A stretch of 44,410 nucleotides of DNA from Verrucomicrobiales bacterium (GTDB lineage: Bacteria; Verrucomicrobiota; Verrucomicrobiia; Limisphaerales; UBA9464). Location: the NCBI GenBank assembly GCA_005801385.1, contig SYEM01000119.1, positions 1-44,410 of the forward strand. The letters are read 5' to 3'. Every line of letters begins with the position of its first letter. Within the stretch, counting starts at the first letter, position 1. A program made the position numbers and the translations under genes. Shown here one piece after another: positions 26,024 to 34,874 of the stretch. The notes under the pieces are model-generated. The model saw only the letters and a program-made list of their open reading frames with translations, was not told the origin of the DNA and did no database searches.

Positions 26024-27361
26024 ATGTCCCTCATGAAGCCGTCCCTGCTTCCGTTTTCCGCGCTCGCAGTCGCCTTGTTCTTCGCCCGTGGGGCCGACGC
26101 CCCGGTCGACTGGCCGGAGTGGCGGGGGCCCGCGGCTCAAGGGCATGCCTCCGCGAAGGGAATTCCGGAGAACTGGAGCGACACCCAGAACATTGCGTGG
26201 CGGTGCGACCTGCCGGGTCGGGGCTGGTCGACACCCGTCATGAATGCCGACCAGATCTGGCTGAGCACCGCACTCGAGACCCCAGCCTCACCCGAGGAAG
26301 TGGCCCAGCGGACGAAGGTCAACACGGCCGACCAGCCGCTCACCGTGCTCTCGAAGGTCGAGCTCAAGGCCCTCTGTGTCGATCGCCGCACCGGGAAACA
26401 GCTCCGGGACATCCCGCTCATCACGGTCGAGGACCCGCAATGGGTTCATGAGCTGAACAGCTATGCCTCACCCTCTCCGGTCCTCGAGCCCGGACGGGCC
26501 TACTTTCATTTCGGCACCTTCGGGACGTTCTGCGTCGATGTCGGGACCGGCGGCGTGGTCTGGGCGAACACGAACCTCCACATCATGCACGAGAACGGAC
26601 CCGGGAGTTCGCCGGTCCTTGTCGGGGACCTGCTGCTGTTCCATCTCGACGGCAGCGATTCGCAATCCATCGCGGCCCTCGACAAGAAGACAGGACGCCC
26701 CGTCTGGCGGACCGACCGCTCGGGTAGGATGAATGAGCATCCCCAGCTCAAGAAGTCCTACGCCACGCCCACCCTCACTCAGTGGGGTGGCAAGGCAGCG
26801 GTGCTATCGCAGGGCGCCGACTGGATCTATGCCTACGAACCAGGAACGGGGAGGGAACTCTGGAAGGTGCCCTACGGGAACCTCGGGTTCTCGCTGTCGT
26901 CGCGGGCCGTGTTGGGCGAGGGACGGGTCTACTTCGCGACCGGGTACTCCCGGTCTGAGGTCCAGGCCGTCCAACTTGGCGGCCCAGACGCCGCTCCGGC
27001 CACCGCATGGAAATACGCCAAGGGAGCCCCGACGATGTCGTCGCTGCTTCTGGTGGGGAACGAGCTCTACTTCGTCTCCGACTCCGGCGGCATGCTGACC
27101 TGCCTGGACGCCCGCAATGGACATGAGCACTACCGCGAACGTCTGGGCGGCAGTCACAGTGCCTCGCCGCTGTTCGTGGACGGCAAGATCCTCCTGTGTT
27201 CCCGGGAAGGGGAAACGTGTGTGGTTGCTCCCGGGACCTCCTTTAAGCTCATCGCGAGAAACCGTCTCCCAGGCAAACTCATGGCCTCACCGATCGCCTC
27301 GGGGGATTCGTTGTATCTCCGCACCGACACCGCACTCTACCGGATCCAGGGCGGAAAGTAG
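26024..27361 (+). CDS. Second exported PQQ-type beta-propeller protein
   Basis: A 445-residue exported protein. The signal peptide is SLLPFSALAVALFFARGADA. The propeller begins with DWPEWRGPAAQGHASAKGIP and NIAWRCDLPGRGWSTPVMNA, the same first-blade pattern as the protein encoded divergently at 25852. Further blades include TFCVDVGTGGVVWANTNLHI, SIAALDKKTGRPVWRTDRSG and LTCLDARNGHEHYRERLGGS. ATGs at 26024 and 26033 are both possible starts. The frame is open far upstream, opposite the neighbouring gene, but that part has no coding character. No PQQ-dehydrogenase catalytic residues were recognised. Confidence 0.86.
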   Translation: MSLMKPSLLPFSALAVALFFARGADAPVDWPEWRGPAAQGHASAKGIPENWSDTQNIAWRCDLPGRGWSTPVMNADQIWLSTALETPASPEEVAQRTKVNTADQPLTVLSKVELKALCVDRRTGKQLRDIPLITVEDPQWVHELNSYASPSPVLEPGRAYFHFGTFGTFCVDVGTGGVVWANTNLHIMHENGPGSSPVLVGDLLLFHLDGSDSQSIAALDKKTGRPVWRTDRSGRMNEHPQLKKSYATPTLTQWGGKAAVLSQGADWIYAYEPGTGRELWKVPYGNLGFSLSSRAVLGEGRVYFATGYSRSEVQAVQLGGPDAAPATAWKYAKGAPTMSSLLLVGNELYFVSDSGGMLTCLDARNGHEHYRERLGGSHSASPLFVDGKILLCSREGETCVVAPGTSFKLIARNRLPGKLMASPIASGDSLYLRTDTALYRIQGGK

Positions 27362-27415
27362 CGGGTCTGGAAGACGTCGCGGAAGACTCGGGCCCGATGT
27401 GAGGTTGCGTCTTCG

Positions 27416-27457
27416 TGGCTGCGCGGAGCGCAGCCAGATCCGCAGGGCGCTGCGGAT
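27416..27457. repeat. Paired-hairpin intergenic repeat, copy 1
   Basis: Two adjacent perfect hairpins: TGGCTGCGC-GGA-GCGCAGCCA, one spacer base, then ATCCGCAG-GGCG-CTGCGGAT followed by CCCACC. It lies 72 bases before the DUF3472 start codon. A second copy with the same layout lies after that gene at 28468. Confidence 0.75.
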
Positions 27458-27528
27458 CCCACCGTCGTTTTGCCACACCGATTGACGATGATTGCCCGGG
27501 ATTCCAATGTACCCATAGGCTCACCGTC

Positions 27529-28401
27529 ATGGACCTCACACTCCGCCCCATCCTCTCCGCGGGCACACTGATTGCAGCACTGCTCACCGGCACGGCCGCT
27601 GAACCGGTGCACAAGGCCATCAAGGGGAACGCCGCCCCGACCGCCGCCCGATCCGTGCATCTCGGCTATCCGGCTCCCGAGGGATCCTTGTTCTACACGG
27701 AGATGGTCATCGAGCAGTCAGTCCCCGGGAGCTACTTCATGGCCGCCGGATGGAACACCGGCTATTTCGGACTCCAGCAGCTCGGCAAGGCCAACGAAAA
27801 GGTCGTCATCTTCTCAGTTTGGGACCCGACGACCGGCGACGATCCGGGTGCGGTGAAGACGGAGGATCGGGTGGAGGTGCTCCATGAGGGTGACGGCGTA
27901 CGGATCCGACGCTTCGGCGGCGAGGGGACTGGCGGCCAATGCATGGCGCCCTGGCCATGGTCCCTGGGTGAGACAAACCGCTTCCTGCTCCAGGGCGAGG
28001 TCCAGGGCAACAAGACCGCCTACACCGCCTGGGTGTCCAAGGGGGGAGCCGACTGGAAGAAGCTCGCCACGTTCCGGACCCGCACCGGCGGGCTGCCACT
28101 GAAGGGCTACTATTCGTTCGTCGAGGACTTCCGTCGGGATGGCGCCAGCGTGGGCGAGACCCGCAAAGCCCGCTTTGGCAACGGATGGGTGAAGACCACC
28201 TCCGGCGACTGGGTTCCGCTGAACCGCGCCCGTTTCACGGCCTCCGGAGCCGACTGGGAAGCCCGGGACAACATCGATGGTGGCGAATCCGGATCCTGGT
28301 TCTTCCTGGGAACCGGTGGGGACATCGCGGCCAGTCACCCTTTGCAGAGCCTGCTGAGGCTGCCACCACCCGTGGCGCTGCCGAAGTTGGACGCTCCCTG
28401 A
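27529..28401 (+). CDS. Exported DUF3472 protein
   Basis: A 290-residue protein with a signal peptide (LSAGTLIAALLTGTAAEP) at the ATG 27529. The body matches the DUF3472 family: MVIEQSVPGSYFMAAGWNTG, YFGLQQLGKANEKVVIFSVW, DPTTGD and FGGEGTGGQCMAPWPWSLGE. A C-terminal extension follows (WVKTTSGDWVPLNRARFTAS). The family is common in Bacteroidetes, Verrucomicrobia and eukaryotes and has no proven function; a carbohydrate-related extracellular role is often suspected. The gene is bracketed by two copies of a hairpin repeat. Confidence 0.87.
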   Translation: MDLTLRPILSAGTLIAALLTGTAAEPVHKAIKGNAAPTAARSVHLGYPAPEGSLFYTEMVIEQSVPGSYFMAAGWNTGYFGLQQLGKANEKVVIFSVWDPTTGDDPGAVKTEDRVEVLHEGDGVRIRRFGGEGTGGQCMAPWPWSLGETNRFLLQGEVQGNKTAYTAWVSKGGADWKKLATFRTRTGGLPLKGYYSFVEDFRRDGASVGETRKARFGNGWVKTTSGDWVPLNRARFTASGADWEARDNIDGGESGSWFFLGTGGDIAASHPLQSLLRLPPPVALPKLDAP

Positions 28402-28467
28402 GCGCAGCGGACGACAGGCGGAGCACGTCCTCAGGACCAACGACTGCCTCGAAGGCACCCGCCCCGG

Positions 28468-28508
28468 TTGGCGGATGGCGCCGCCAAGGTCCGCAGGGCA
28501 CTGCGGAC
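28468..28508. repeat. Paired-hairpin intergenic repeat, copy 2
   Basis: Layout as in copy 1: TTGGCGG-ATGGCG-CCGCCAA, one spacer base, then GTCCGCAG-GGCA-CTGCGGAC followed by CCCACC. The outer pair of the second hairpin is G:C here and A:T in copy 1, a compensatory change that keeps the stem. It lies 66 bases after the DUF3472 stop. Confidence 0.75.
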
Positions 28509-28542
28509 CCCACCCACGCACGCGGAAGACCAAGCCGACCCG

Positions 28543-29400
28543 TCAGGCGAACAGCGAACCGGCGGCCTCGTCACAGCCGAGGTTGCGTCCAATCGAGGTG
28601 ACCTCCTCGAGCCGGCCACCCCGCCAGATCCGGTGCCGATAGAGCGTCGCGAAGCCGTAGTCCGGTGCCGCCCCACCCTGCCCCCCGACCAGTTCGCTGC
28701 CGCGCCGCACATTGTCCTGCATCCAGGCCGGCAGGAGCAGGTGGAACGGGTTGCGCCGGACCTCCCCCACATGGAACGACAGGGCCGTGACCTGATCCGC
28801 AACCTGTGCCTCCGAGAGCTCGACCATGAGGTTGGGACGCGTCATCTGACCCCAATACTCAGTGTCCACCAGGTGGGTTGTGAAGTGGGCCGGAAGGGTG
28901 GCGAGGGCATCCTGGACGAGGAAGTGCACGCCGATGTGGGTGCCGTTCCAGTCGTGCTCATGGGGTACGAAGATGGCCTTTGGGGACTCCCGACGGAGGA
29001 TGTCGGCAATCACAGCTACCTTGGCCGCCCAGCCGGCAGGGTCCTGCTGACGGGCCTTGGGCGTGATCGCCTCGAGTCCGTTCGGCGCGGTCTGGAGGAG
29101 CCCCAACCCCAGGTGGTCGCAGGCATCACGCAGCTCCGACAGCCGAGCGGCCTGACGCTCCCGGTTGCTCCCTTGTGTGACCGCGACGTTGCGGATGGTC
29201 CACCCGGATTCCCGCATCAGGCGGACCGCGAGTCCGCCCACGATGCACTCGTCGTCGGGATGCGGGGAGAAGATCAGTCCCACCGGGGCGTTCGGCCCCG
29301 CCTGGGGCCGCGGGAGGGGAGGAAATCCTCCGAGCGGATAGTCCTTCCCGGTCCGGAAGAACCGGGCGTATTCGGCGACAAGGTGGGCGTAGGGATTCAT
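28543..29400 (-). CDS. PIG-L family deacetylase
   Basis: A 285-residue protein of the GlcNAc-PI de-N-acetylase/LmbE family. The zinc site is visible: SPHPDDE with His47, Asp49 and Asp50, and the HIGVH motif with His155 and His159. These enzymes remove acetyl groups from N-acetylglucosamine-type substrates. The start MNPYAHLVAEYARF at 29400 lies 31 bases after the sugar-kinase-like gene; an in-frame start at 29439 would overlap it. The pair with that gene suggests amino-sugar metabolism, such as a glucosamine compound, but the substrate is not shown by the sequence. Confidence 0.9.
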   Translation of the reverse strand: MNPYAHLVAEYARFFRTGKDYPLGGFPPLPRPQAGPNAPVGLIFSPHPDDECIVGGLAVRLMRESGWTIRNVAVTQGSNRERQAARLSELRDACDHLGLGLLQTAPNGLEAITPKARQQDPAGWAAKVAVIADILRRESPKAIFVPHEHDWNGTHIGVHFLVQDALATLPAHFTTHLVDTEYWGQMTRPNLMVELSEAQVADQVTALSFHVGEVRRNPFHLLLPAWMQDNVRRGSELVGGQGGAAPDYGFATLYRHRIWRGGRLEEVTSIGRNLGCDEAAGSLFA

Positions 29401-29431
29401 GCGGTCGCCCAGCTTCCCCACGAGGGAAACC

Positions 29432-30829
29432 TCAGGCAAGCACCGGGAGGCTGGCAGCGGCGATGGCCTGGCCGTGACGCTTGTCCTTCTCGTCAGGGGT
29501 CACAAACCCAACCCGGGCCGACAGCTCGGGGAATTCGAGATCCAGGACCTCACGGGCCTTCTTCAGGATCAACTCACCGCCGGTGCCGGTGGTCACCCGT
29601 CCCAGCACCAGGACGTGGCGCATCGCATAGTACCGGGACCAGTGGGCCAAGGCGTAGCCCAGGAAGACGCCGATTGATTCATAGATCCGGGCCGCACGCG
29701 GATCCCCGGCGGCCATGAGGGCCTGCACGTGCTTGAGCCGGTCGGGCAGTCCCAGTGCCGGATCGACCTCGATCCCGGCCGGCGCCAGCAGTCGTCCCAC
29801 CGCCTGCTGGGAGAAATACTGGGCGCCGCAGCCGACGTCGCCCGACCACTCCTCCTTGGGGGCCGGACGACGGTAGTCCACGGGCACGAAGGCCAGCTCG
29901 TTCAGCCACGACGTGATGTTGCCATCGGGCGTGACGAACCCCGCCGCCGTGCTCGTGCCCATGGCGATCCCCAGAACCGCGTTCTGGTTCAGGGCCATGG
30001 ATCCCGCCAGGGCGGTCACCTCGCCGTCGTTCACCACCTCGAACGGGATGCCGCCCCACTGCCGACGCAACTCGAGGAAGAGATCCTTCACCCGGGACTC
30101 GAACAGGTCAGGCGGCACGCCCCGGAACAGCGAGGCCACCTTGACCCGGTTGTTCACGTACACGCCCGCGGCCGAACCCCCGATCGCATCCACCCGCGGC
30201 AGGTGGGCTGCAGCCCGGCGCAGCGAGTCCATGATGCCGTCGACGTGGTACTGCGGATCCTTCTGGAAGTAGGGATCCCAGACGATCTCCTCGGAGAAGA
30301 CCGCCTTGCCGTCGAGCACCGCCGCGACCTTGCGGTCGCTGCCACCGAGATCGAATCCGATGCGGCAGCCATCGAGGTGACGCCCCAGCGGTGCGGTGAT
30401 GGAGCGTGCCGGAGGCAGACGATCCGGGGATTCGACCCAGACAACCTCGATGGGATGGTCGTAGACCTTACGGCCAATGGTCTCGGAATCGAAACGCCCG
30501 TTCGGTGTCCCGGCATAATGCGCCCGGAGCGCATCGGCGATCTCCCTCGGGCCAGCGACCGTGAAGCGCCAACCGCCCCAGCCCCACAGGAGGAACTTCG
30601 CGAGGCGCTCCACGAAGAACGCATTCGCCTCGACGGCACCCGGAGCCGTGGGCACGAGCACCTTGAAGGCCTGGTGGAACACGGAGCCATCGGCCTGTTC
30701 GAGGGCGACCGTGACCGGAACCGTCGCCTCCCGGAGGAACGCACGCTCCGCCAGCACGGCGGGACGGAACTCGGGATCCAGGGGCGGCAGGATCCTGGGG
30801 ACGGCCAGGAAACGATCGACGGCACTCAT
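29432..30829 (-). CDS. Sugar-kinase-like protein of the ASKHA/ROK fold
   Basis: A 465-residue cytoplasmic protein. The N-terminal 150 residues have no recognised motif. The nucleotide-binding domain then begins with the phosphate-1 loop GFDLGGSDRKVAAVLDG, near residue 155. It continues with VNDGEVTALAGSMAL and IAMGTSTAAGFVTPDGNI, the usual ROK/glucokinase order. It is longer than ROK kinases (about 300 residues). The zinc motif CxCGxxGC of ROK proteins is absent; only a DVGCGAQY fragment is in the corresponding place. Phosphorylation of a sugar is the likely role, probably an amino sugar given the next gene (PIG-L). ATG 30829 is preferred over an earlier in-frame start at 30868. Confidence 0.78.
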   Translation of the reverse strand: MSAVDRFLAVPRILPPLDPEFRPAVLAERAFLREATVPVTVALEQADGSVFHQAFKVLVPTAPGAVEANAFFVERLAKFLLWGWGGWRFTVAGPREIADALRAHYAGTPNGRFDSETIGRKVYDHPIEVVWVESPDRLPPARSITAPLGRHLDGCRIGFDLGGSDRKVAAVLDGKAVFSEEIVWDPYFQKDPQYHVDGIMDSLRRAAAHLPRVDAIGGSAAGVYVNNRVKVASLFRGVPPDLFESRVKDLFLELRRQWGGIPFEVVNDGEVTALAGSMALNQNAVLGIAMGTSTAAGFVTPDGNITSWLNELAFVPVDYRRPAPKEEWSGDVGCGAQYFSQQAVGRLLAPAGIEVDPALGLPDRLKHVQALMAAGDPRAARIYESIGVFLGYALAHWSRYYAMRHVLVLGRVTTGTGGELILKKAREVLDLEFPELSARVGFVTPDEKDKRHGQAIAAASLPVLA

Positions 30830-30929
30830 GCGTCCCCGAGGCTGCACTCCCGGCCCCGCCCTGCGCAAGATGGCGCGTCGTCATCTCCAACCGCTCCACT
30901 GCGGCGACGGAGACAGAACCCCAGAGGTC

Positions 30930-33068
30930 TCACTCGATCGCCGCCCGCATCGCGGCAAACCAGTCGGTCCCCGCCTCGCTCGACACCGGATTGATGCCCG
31001 CCGTCTCGGCATCCTCGACACACTCCGGCGGCAGCTCCTTCAGGAAGGGCGAGGGATGACACGGCAGGACCTGGCCATAGCGCTTGCGTCCTCCGCAGTG
31101 GGAGATCCGAAGCGTCCGCTGGGCGCGTGTGATGGCCACGTAGAACAGGCGTCGTTCCTCGTCGAGGGTGCCTTCCAGCTTCGACCGCGAGTGGGGAAGC
31201 AGACCGTCCTCCACTCCGACGATCTGGACGTGTGGGAATTCCAACCCCTTCGCTGCATGCATGGTGATCAGGGTCACCTGATCGCCGGTCTCCTTGTCCT
31301 CGGCCCGCTCCTGGTCGAGGGAGAGCTGCTCCAGGAATTCCGCCACCCGCTCAGCGGGGTGACGGGTGAGACGGCGCCGCGGCGGCGGAAGGGGTACGGC
31401 TGGTGCCGGAGCCAGCACCACCTCGTCGGTGGCGGGTGTCGGTACGGACGCCTCGACGGGCCGAGCCACGGCTGCGATGCCGTTGGGATCATCGAGGTCA
31501 TCCAGCAGTTCCCAGACATTCCGCCAGCGCGCCTCGGAGGCCTCGAGGGTCTTCTCGCTGCGGGTCAATTCCGCACGGTAGTCGATCGACCGGAGCCAGT
31601 CCTCGGCCCAGTTCCCGAGACAGACCGGATCCTTCGACTCAAGGACCGCACGCGTCTCCTCGATGAACGCGATAAATGACCGGAGGGCCTCCACCGTGCG
31701 GGGCTGGAACCGCTCCTGGACATCGGTGTGCCGCATCGCGGTGAAGACGCTGCTCCTTCGCTCCTGGCTTGCGGCCAGCAGCCGTTCCATCGTCACGTCA
31801 CTAAGCCCCCGGGCCGGGGTGTTGGCGATCCGCAGCAGGGCGACGTCGTCGTGCGGATTCAGGAACGTCTTCAGATAAGCGAGGAAGTCCCGGATCTCCC
31901 GTCGGTCGAAGAAGCTCTGTCCCCCGATCAGCCGGTACCGGATCTTGGACTGGCGGAGGGCGGACTCGAGGAGCCGGGACTGGATGTTGGTGCGGAACAG
32001 AATCGCCTGGTCGCCCCAGGGGATGCGCCGGACCATGCGGTCGTCCTCGATGTTCTGGGCCACCGTCTTGGACTCCTCCTCATCGGTGTCGAAACACTGG
32101 AGCAGGATCTTCTCTCCCTCCCCCTTGGACGACCACAGCTGCTTGCCACGACGTCGGGCGTTGTTGCGGATCACACCGTTGGCCGCCTTGAGGATCACGT
32201 TGGTGGACCGGTAGTTCTGCTCCAGCTTCACCACCTTCACCTCGGGAAAATGCTTCTCGAGGTCCAGTAGGTTGGCGACCTCGGCACTGCGCCAGCCGTA
32301 GATGGACTGGTCGTCATCACCCACGACACAGAGGTTCCGGGAGTCCCGGGTCAGGGCATGCACGAGCTCGAACTGCGCGGCATTGGTGTCCTGGTACTCA
32401 TCCACCATGACATACCGGAACCGTTCCCGACATGCCTCGAGGGCCTCGGGGTGCTCCTTGAAGAGGCGCAGCACCAGCAGGATGAGGTCGTCGAAGTCCA
32501 CGGCATTGCAGGCGTGGAGAGCGGACTGGTAGCGGGAGAGCACATGTTCCGCGAGTGCTCGGACCTCGGGATCCTCGAACACGGACGCCCGACTCCCACC
32601 GCCACGAAACCGGGACAGCAGGCCGAGGATGGCGTGCGGATCGCTCTTCACCTTTCCCTCGTGGATGGAGGACAGGATCTTCTTGATGGCTCCGATCTGA
32701 TCGGACTCGTCGTAGATCACGAAGTTCCGCTTGTAGCCGAGCTTCTCGATGTGCTGGCGGAGGATCCGGACGCAGAGGGAGTGGAAGGTGCAGACCGTCG
32801 GACGCTCCGGAGTCTCACCGTCGGAGTCGCGACGGGACCGACGCGGCAGCATTTCGTTCACCCGCTCCTGCATCTCCTTGGCGGCCGTGTTGGTGAAGGT
32901 GACGGCCAGGATCTTCCCGGGGGAGATGCCCCGTTCGATCATGTGGACGATCCGGCAGGTGATCACCCGCGTCTTGCCCGTCCCGGCCCCGGCGAGGATC
33001 AGCACCGGGCCCCGGACGGTCGACACCGCCTGCTGCTGCTCCGGGTTGAGGGCGTCGATGTTGAACAC
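30930..33068 (-). CDS. UvrD/PcrA/Rep-type superfamily I DNA helicase
   Basis: A 712-residue 3'-5' helicase. From GTG 33068 it begins VFNIDALNPEQQQAVSTVRG, the standard opening. The Walker A is AGAGTGKT (about 27-34), Walker B/motif II is VDEYQDTN, and motif III is GDDDQSIYGWRSAE. Motif IV is near VVKLEQNYRST, V near ITMHAAKGLEFPHV and VI near EERRLFYVAITRAQR. It acts in repair, removal of proteins from DNA or replication restart. A Pro/Ala-rich linker (near APAPAVPLPPPRRRL) splits domain 2 and is unusual in length. UvrD, PcrA and Rep cannot be told apart from this alone. The frame extends to 33251, but those residues are not helicase-like. Confidence 0.94.
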   Translation of the reverse strand: MFNIDALNPEQQQAVSTVRGPVLILAGAGTGKTRVITCRIVHMIERGISPGKILAVTFTNTAAKEMQERVNEMLPRRSRRDSDGETPERPTVCTFHSLCVRILRQHIEKLGYKRNFVIYDESDQIGAIKKILSSIHEGKVKSDPHAILGLLSRFRGGGSRASVFEDPEVRALAEHVLSRYQSALHACNAVDFDDLILLVLRLFKEHPEALEACRERFRYVMVDEYQDTNAAQFELVHALTRDSRNLCVVGDDDQSIYGWRSAEVANLLDLEKHFPEVKVVKLEQNYRSTNVILKAANGVIRNNARRRGKQLWSSKGEGEKILLQCFDTDEEESKTVAQNIEDDRMVRRIPWGDQAILFRTNIQSRLLESALRQSKIRYRLIGGQSFFDRREIRDFLAYLKTFLNPHDDVALLRIANTPARGLSDVTMERLLAASQERRSSVFTAMRHTDVQERFQPRTVEALRSFIAFIEETRAVLESKDPVCLGNWAEDWLRSIDYRAELTRSEKTLEASEARWRNVWELLDDLDDPNGIAAVARPVEASVPTPATDEVVLAPAPAVPLPPPRRRLTRHPAERVAEFLEQLSLDQERAEDKETGDQVTLITMHAAKGLEFPHVQIVGVEDGLLPHSRSKLEGTLDEERRLFYVAITRAQRTLRISHCGGRKRYGQVLPCHPSPFLKELPPECVEDAETAGINPVSSEAGTDWFAAMRAAIE

Positions 33069-33284
33069 GGGCCGCGGAGCATGGCGCGACGACCGCGCCG
33101 GGCAAGTCCAAGTCCCTCGCAGAACTTCGGCAGGGACACGTGGCCCACAAAGGTCCCACCTGGCCCAGCGTATTCCTCGCAGGAATATCTTCGGTAACCC
33201 CAGCCAAACCGGGCGCCGAAATATGGTTTTCAGACCCCGCACCGTTGCCACCCCATCCGAGGACCCGTAGGTTCGTGGGCCGCT

Positions 33285-34685
33285 ATGGAGTCAATCCTCA
33301 GCTTTGTGTACGTGGCCGTGATGGTGGTGCTGCTCTTCGGGGCCAGCATCTTTGTGCACGAGTACGGCCATTACTGGATGGCCCTCAGGCGCGGGATGAA
33401 GGTGGAGGGCTTCGCCATCGGGTTCGGACCGAAGATCTTCTCCTGGATGCGCGATGGCGTGGAATGGTCCATCCGGTGGATCCCTGCGGGTGGCTTCGTG
33501 AAGCTGCCGCAGATGATCACCTCGGAGGCGATCGAGGGGAAGGCGGCTCCCGACATCCCGCATGCCCCTCCCTTCTCCCGAATCCTCGTCTCGATCGCCG
33601 GTCCCGCGATGAACATCGCCTTCGCCCTCGCCATCGCGTGCGTCATCTGGGCCATCGGTATCCCCGTCCGGGTCAATCCGCCCATCATCGGACCCGTCGA
33701 CCCCCAATCCACCGAGGCCGCCCGTGGGGTGCGCAGCGGGGACCGGATTGTGGAGGTGAACGGGCACAAGGTGCGGTCCTGGCAGGACATCAACCTCGAG
33801 GTCATCACGGCTCTCACCAACGTGGTCCCCGTGACCCTCGAGCGGTCCGGTCAGCGTCTGACCGTCAGCCTCCCCACCAAGCGGTCCGAGACACTGGGGC
33901 TGAAGTGGCTCGACCTCGAGCCCCAGGAACGCCCCATTGTCGGTCTCGTCCAGCCCGGCATGCCTGCCGAGAAGATCGGACTCAAACTCGGGGACAAGTT
34001 CCTATCCTTTGACGGTGTCTACGTCCTCAACCAGGAGCAGCTCAGCGACGTCATCAACAAGGGCAAGGGGCGTCCCTGCGAGGTGGTCGTCGAGCGCGAC
34101 GGCACCAAGCTGAACCTGACGGTCACCCCGGTCTACGACCCGGAGACGCAGCGCGGGCGCATCGGCATCGGGTTCGCCGGTGGCCACTACGAGGTCCAGC
34201 GTCCAGGCCCCAACCCGATCGAGCAGTTTGGCGACGTCCTGCGACTCATGGGCAAGACGTTCAACGCCCTGTTCCATTCCAAGGAGACCGGCGTCAGCGC
34301 GAAGGACATGAGCGGACCCGTCGGCATCCTGGGCAAGCTGTGGCTTGACGTGCACACCGACCTCCGACTGGCCCTCGGGTTCCTGGTGACGCTCAACATC
34401 AACCTCGCCCTGATGAACCTCCTGCCGATCCCGGTCCTCGATGGTGGCCACATCATGATGGCGCTCTATGAACTCGTCTCACGACGACGGGTCGGCGCAC
34501 GGTTCCAGGAGATCGTCACCGCCGGCTTTGCCGTGGTGCTGTTGTCGTTCATGGCCTTCGTGACCTACTACGACCTTCATCGGGCTCCGATCTTCCGTCA
34601 GATGCTCAAGCAGAAGAGCGTCATCGAGTCCCCGGCCAAGGGGACGGCGCCGGATTCCTCGACCCCGACACCCATCAAGCGCTGA
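33285..34685 (+). CDS. rseP: RseP/RIP-type site-2 metalloprotease
   Basis: A 466-residue inner-membrane zinc protease. The first helix carries the active site HEYGH (His25, Glu26, His29). Two PDZ-like domains follow: about 125-200 (ARGVRSGDRIVEVNGHKVRS) and about 215-285 (AEKIGLKLGDKFLSFDGVYV). The third ligand is in LDGGH (Leu385-His389) in the last part. The family cleaves membrane-bound anti-sigma factors and signal-peptide remnants. It is followed by ispG; a dxr-rseP-ispG group is common in bacteria, but dxr is not in this window. Confidence 0.96.
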   Translation: MESILSFVYVAVMVVLLFGASIFVHEYGHYWMALRRGMKVEGFAIGFGPKIFSWMRDGVEWSIRWIPAGGFVKLPQMITSEAIEGKAAPDIPHAPPFSRILVSIAGPAMNIAFALAIACVIWAIGIPVRVNPPIIGPVDPQSTEAARGVRSGDRIVEVNGHKVRSWQDINLEVITALTNVVPVTLERSGQRLTVSLPTKRSETLGLKWLDLEPQERPIVGLVQPGMPAEKIGLKLGDKFLSFDGVYVLNQEQLSDVINKGKGRPCEVVVERDGTKLNLTVTPVYDPETQRGRIGIGFAGGHYEVQRPGPNPIEQFGDVLRLMGKTFNALFHSKETGVSAKDMSGPVGILGKLWLDVHTDLRLALGFLVTLNINLALMNLLPIPVLDGGHIMMALYELVSRRRVGARFQEIVTAGFAVVLLSFMAFVTYYDLHRAPIFRQMLKQKSVIESPAKGTAPDSSTPTPIKR

Positions 34686-34874
34686 TGCGGATCCGGTGTC
34701 CGGTCAGGCTGGTTACTGGACGATGAAACCCATCAATGTGGCGGCGAAAGCCCCAGCTTAGGCGCACCCTTCTCAGGGGAGCCGTTAACAACGGGGATGC
34801 AGCTGCGGGCGCAGCCCAACCCCTTTCGACGCTTCCCATCGCGTCGTTTCGCCATACCCTCGCGGCCACGTTCG

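Noticed and set aside
28468-30994. Long plus-strand frames opposite the PIG-L and kinase genes
   Set aside because: They are antisense to genes with clear catalytic motifs, and their translations show low-complexity, His/Arg/Gly-rich composition.
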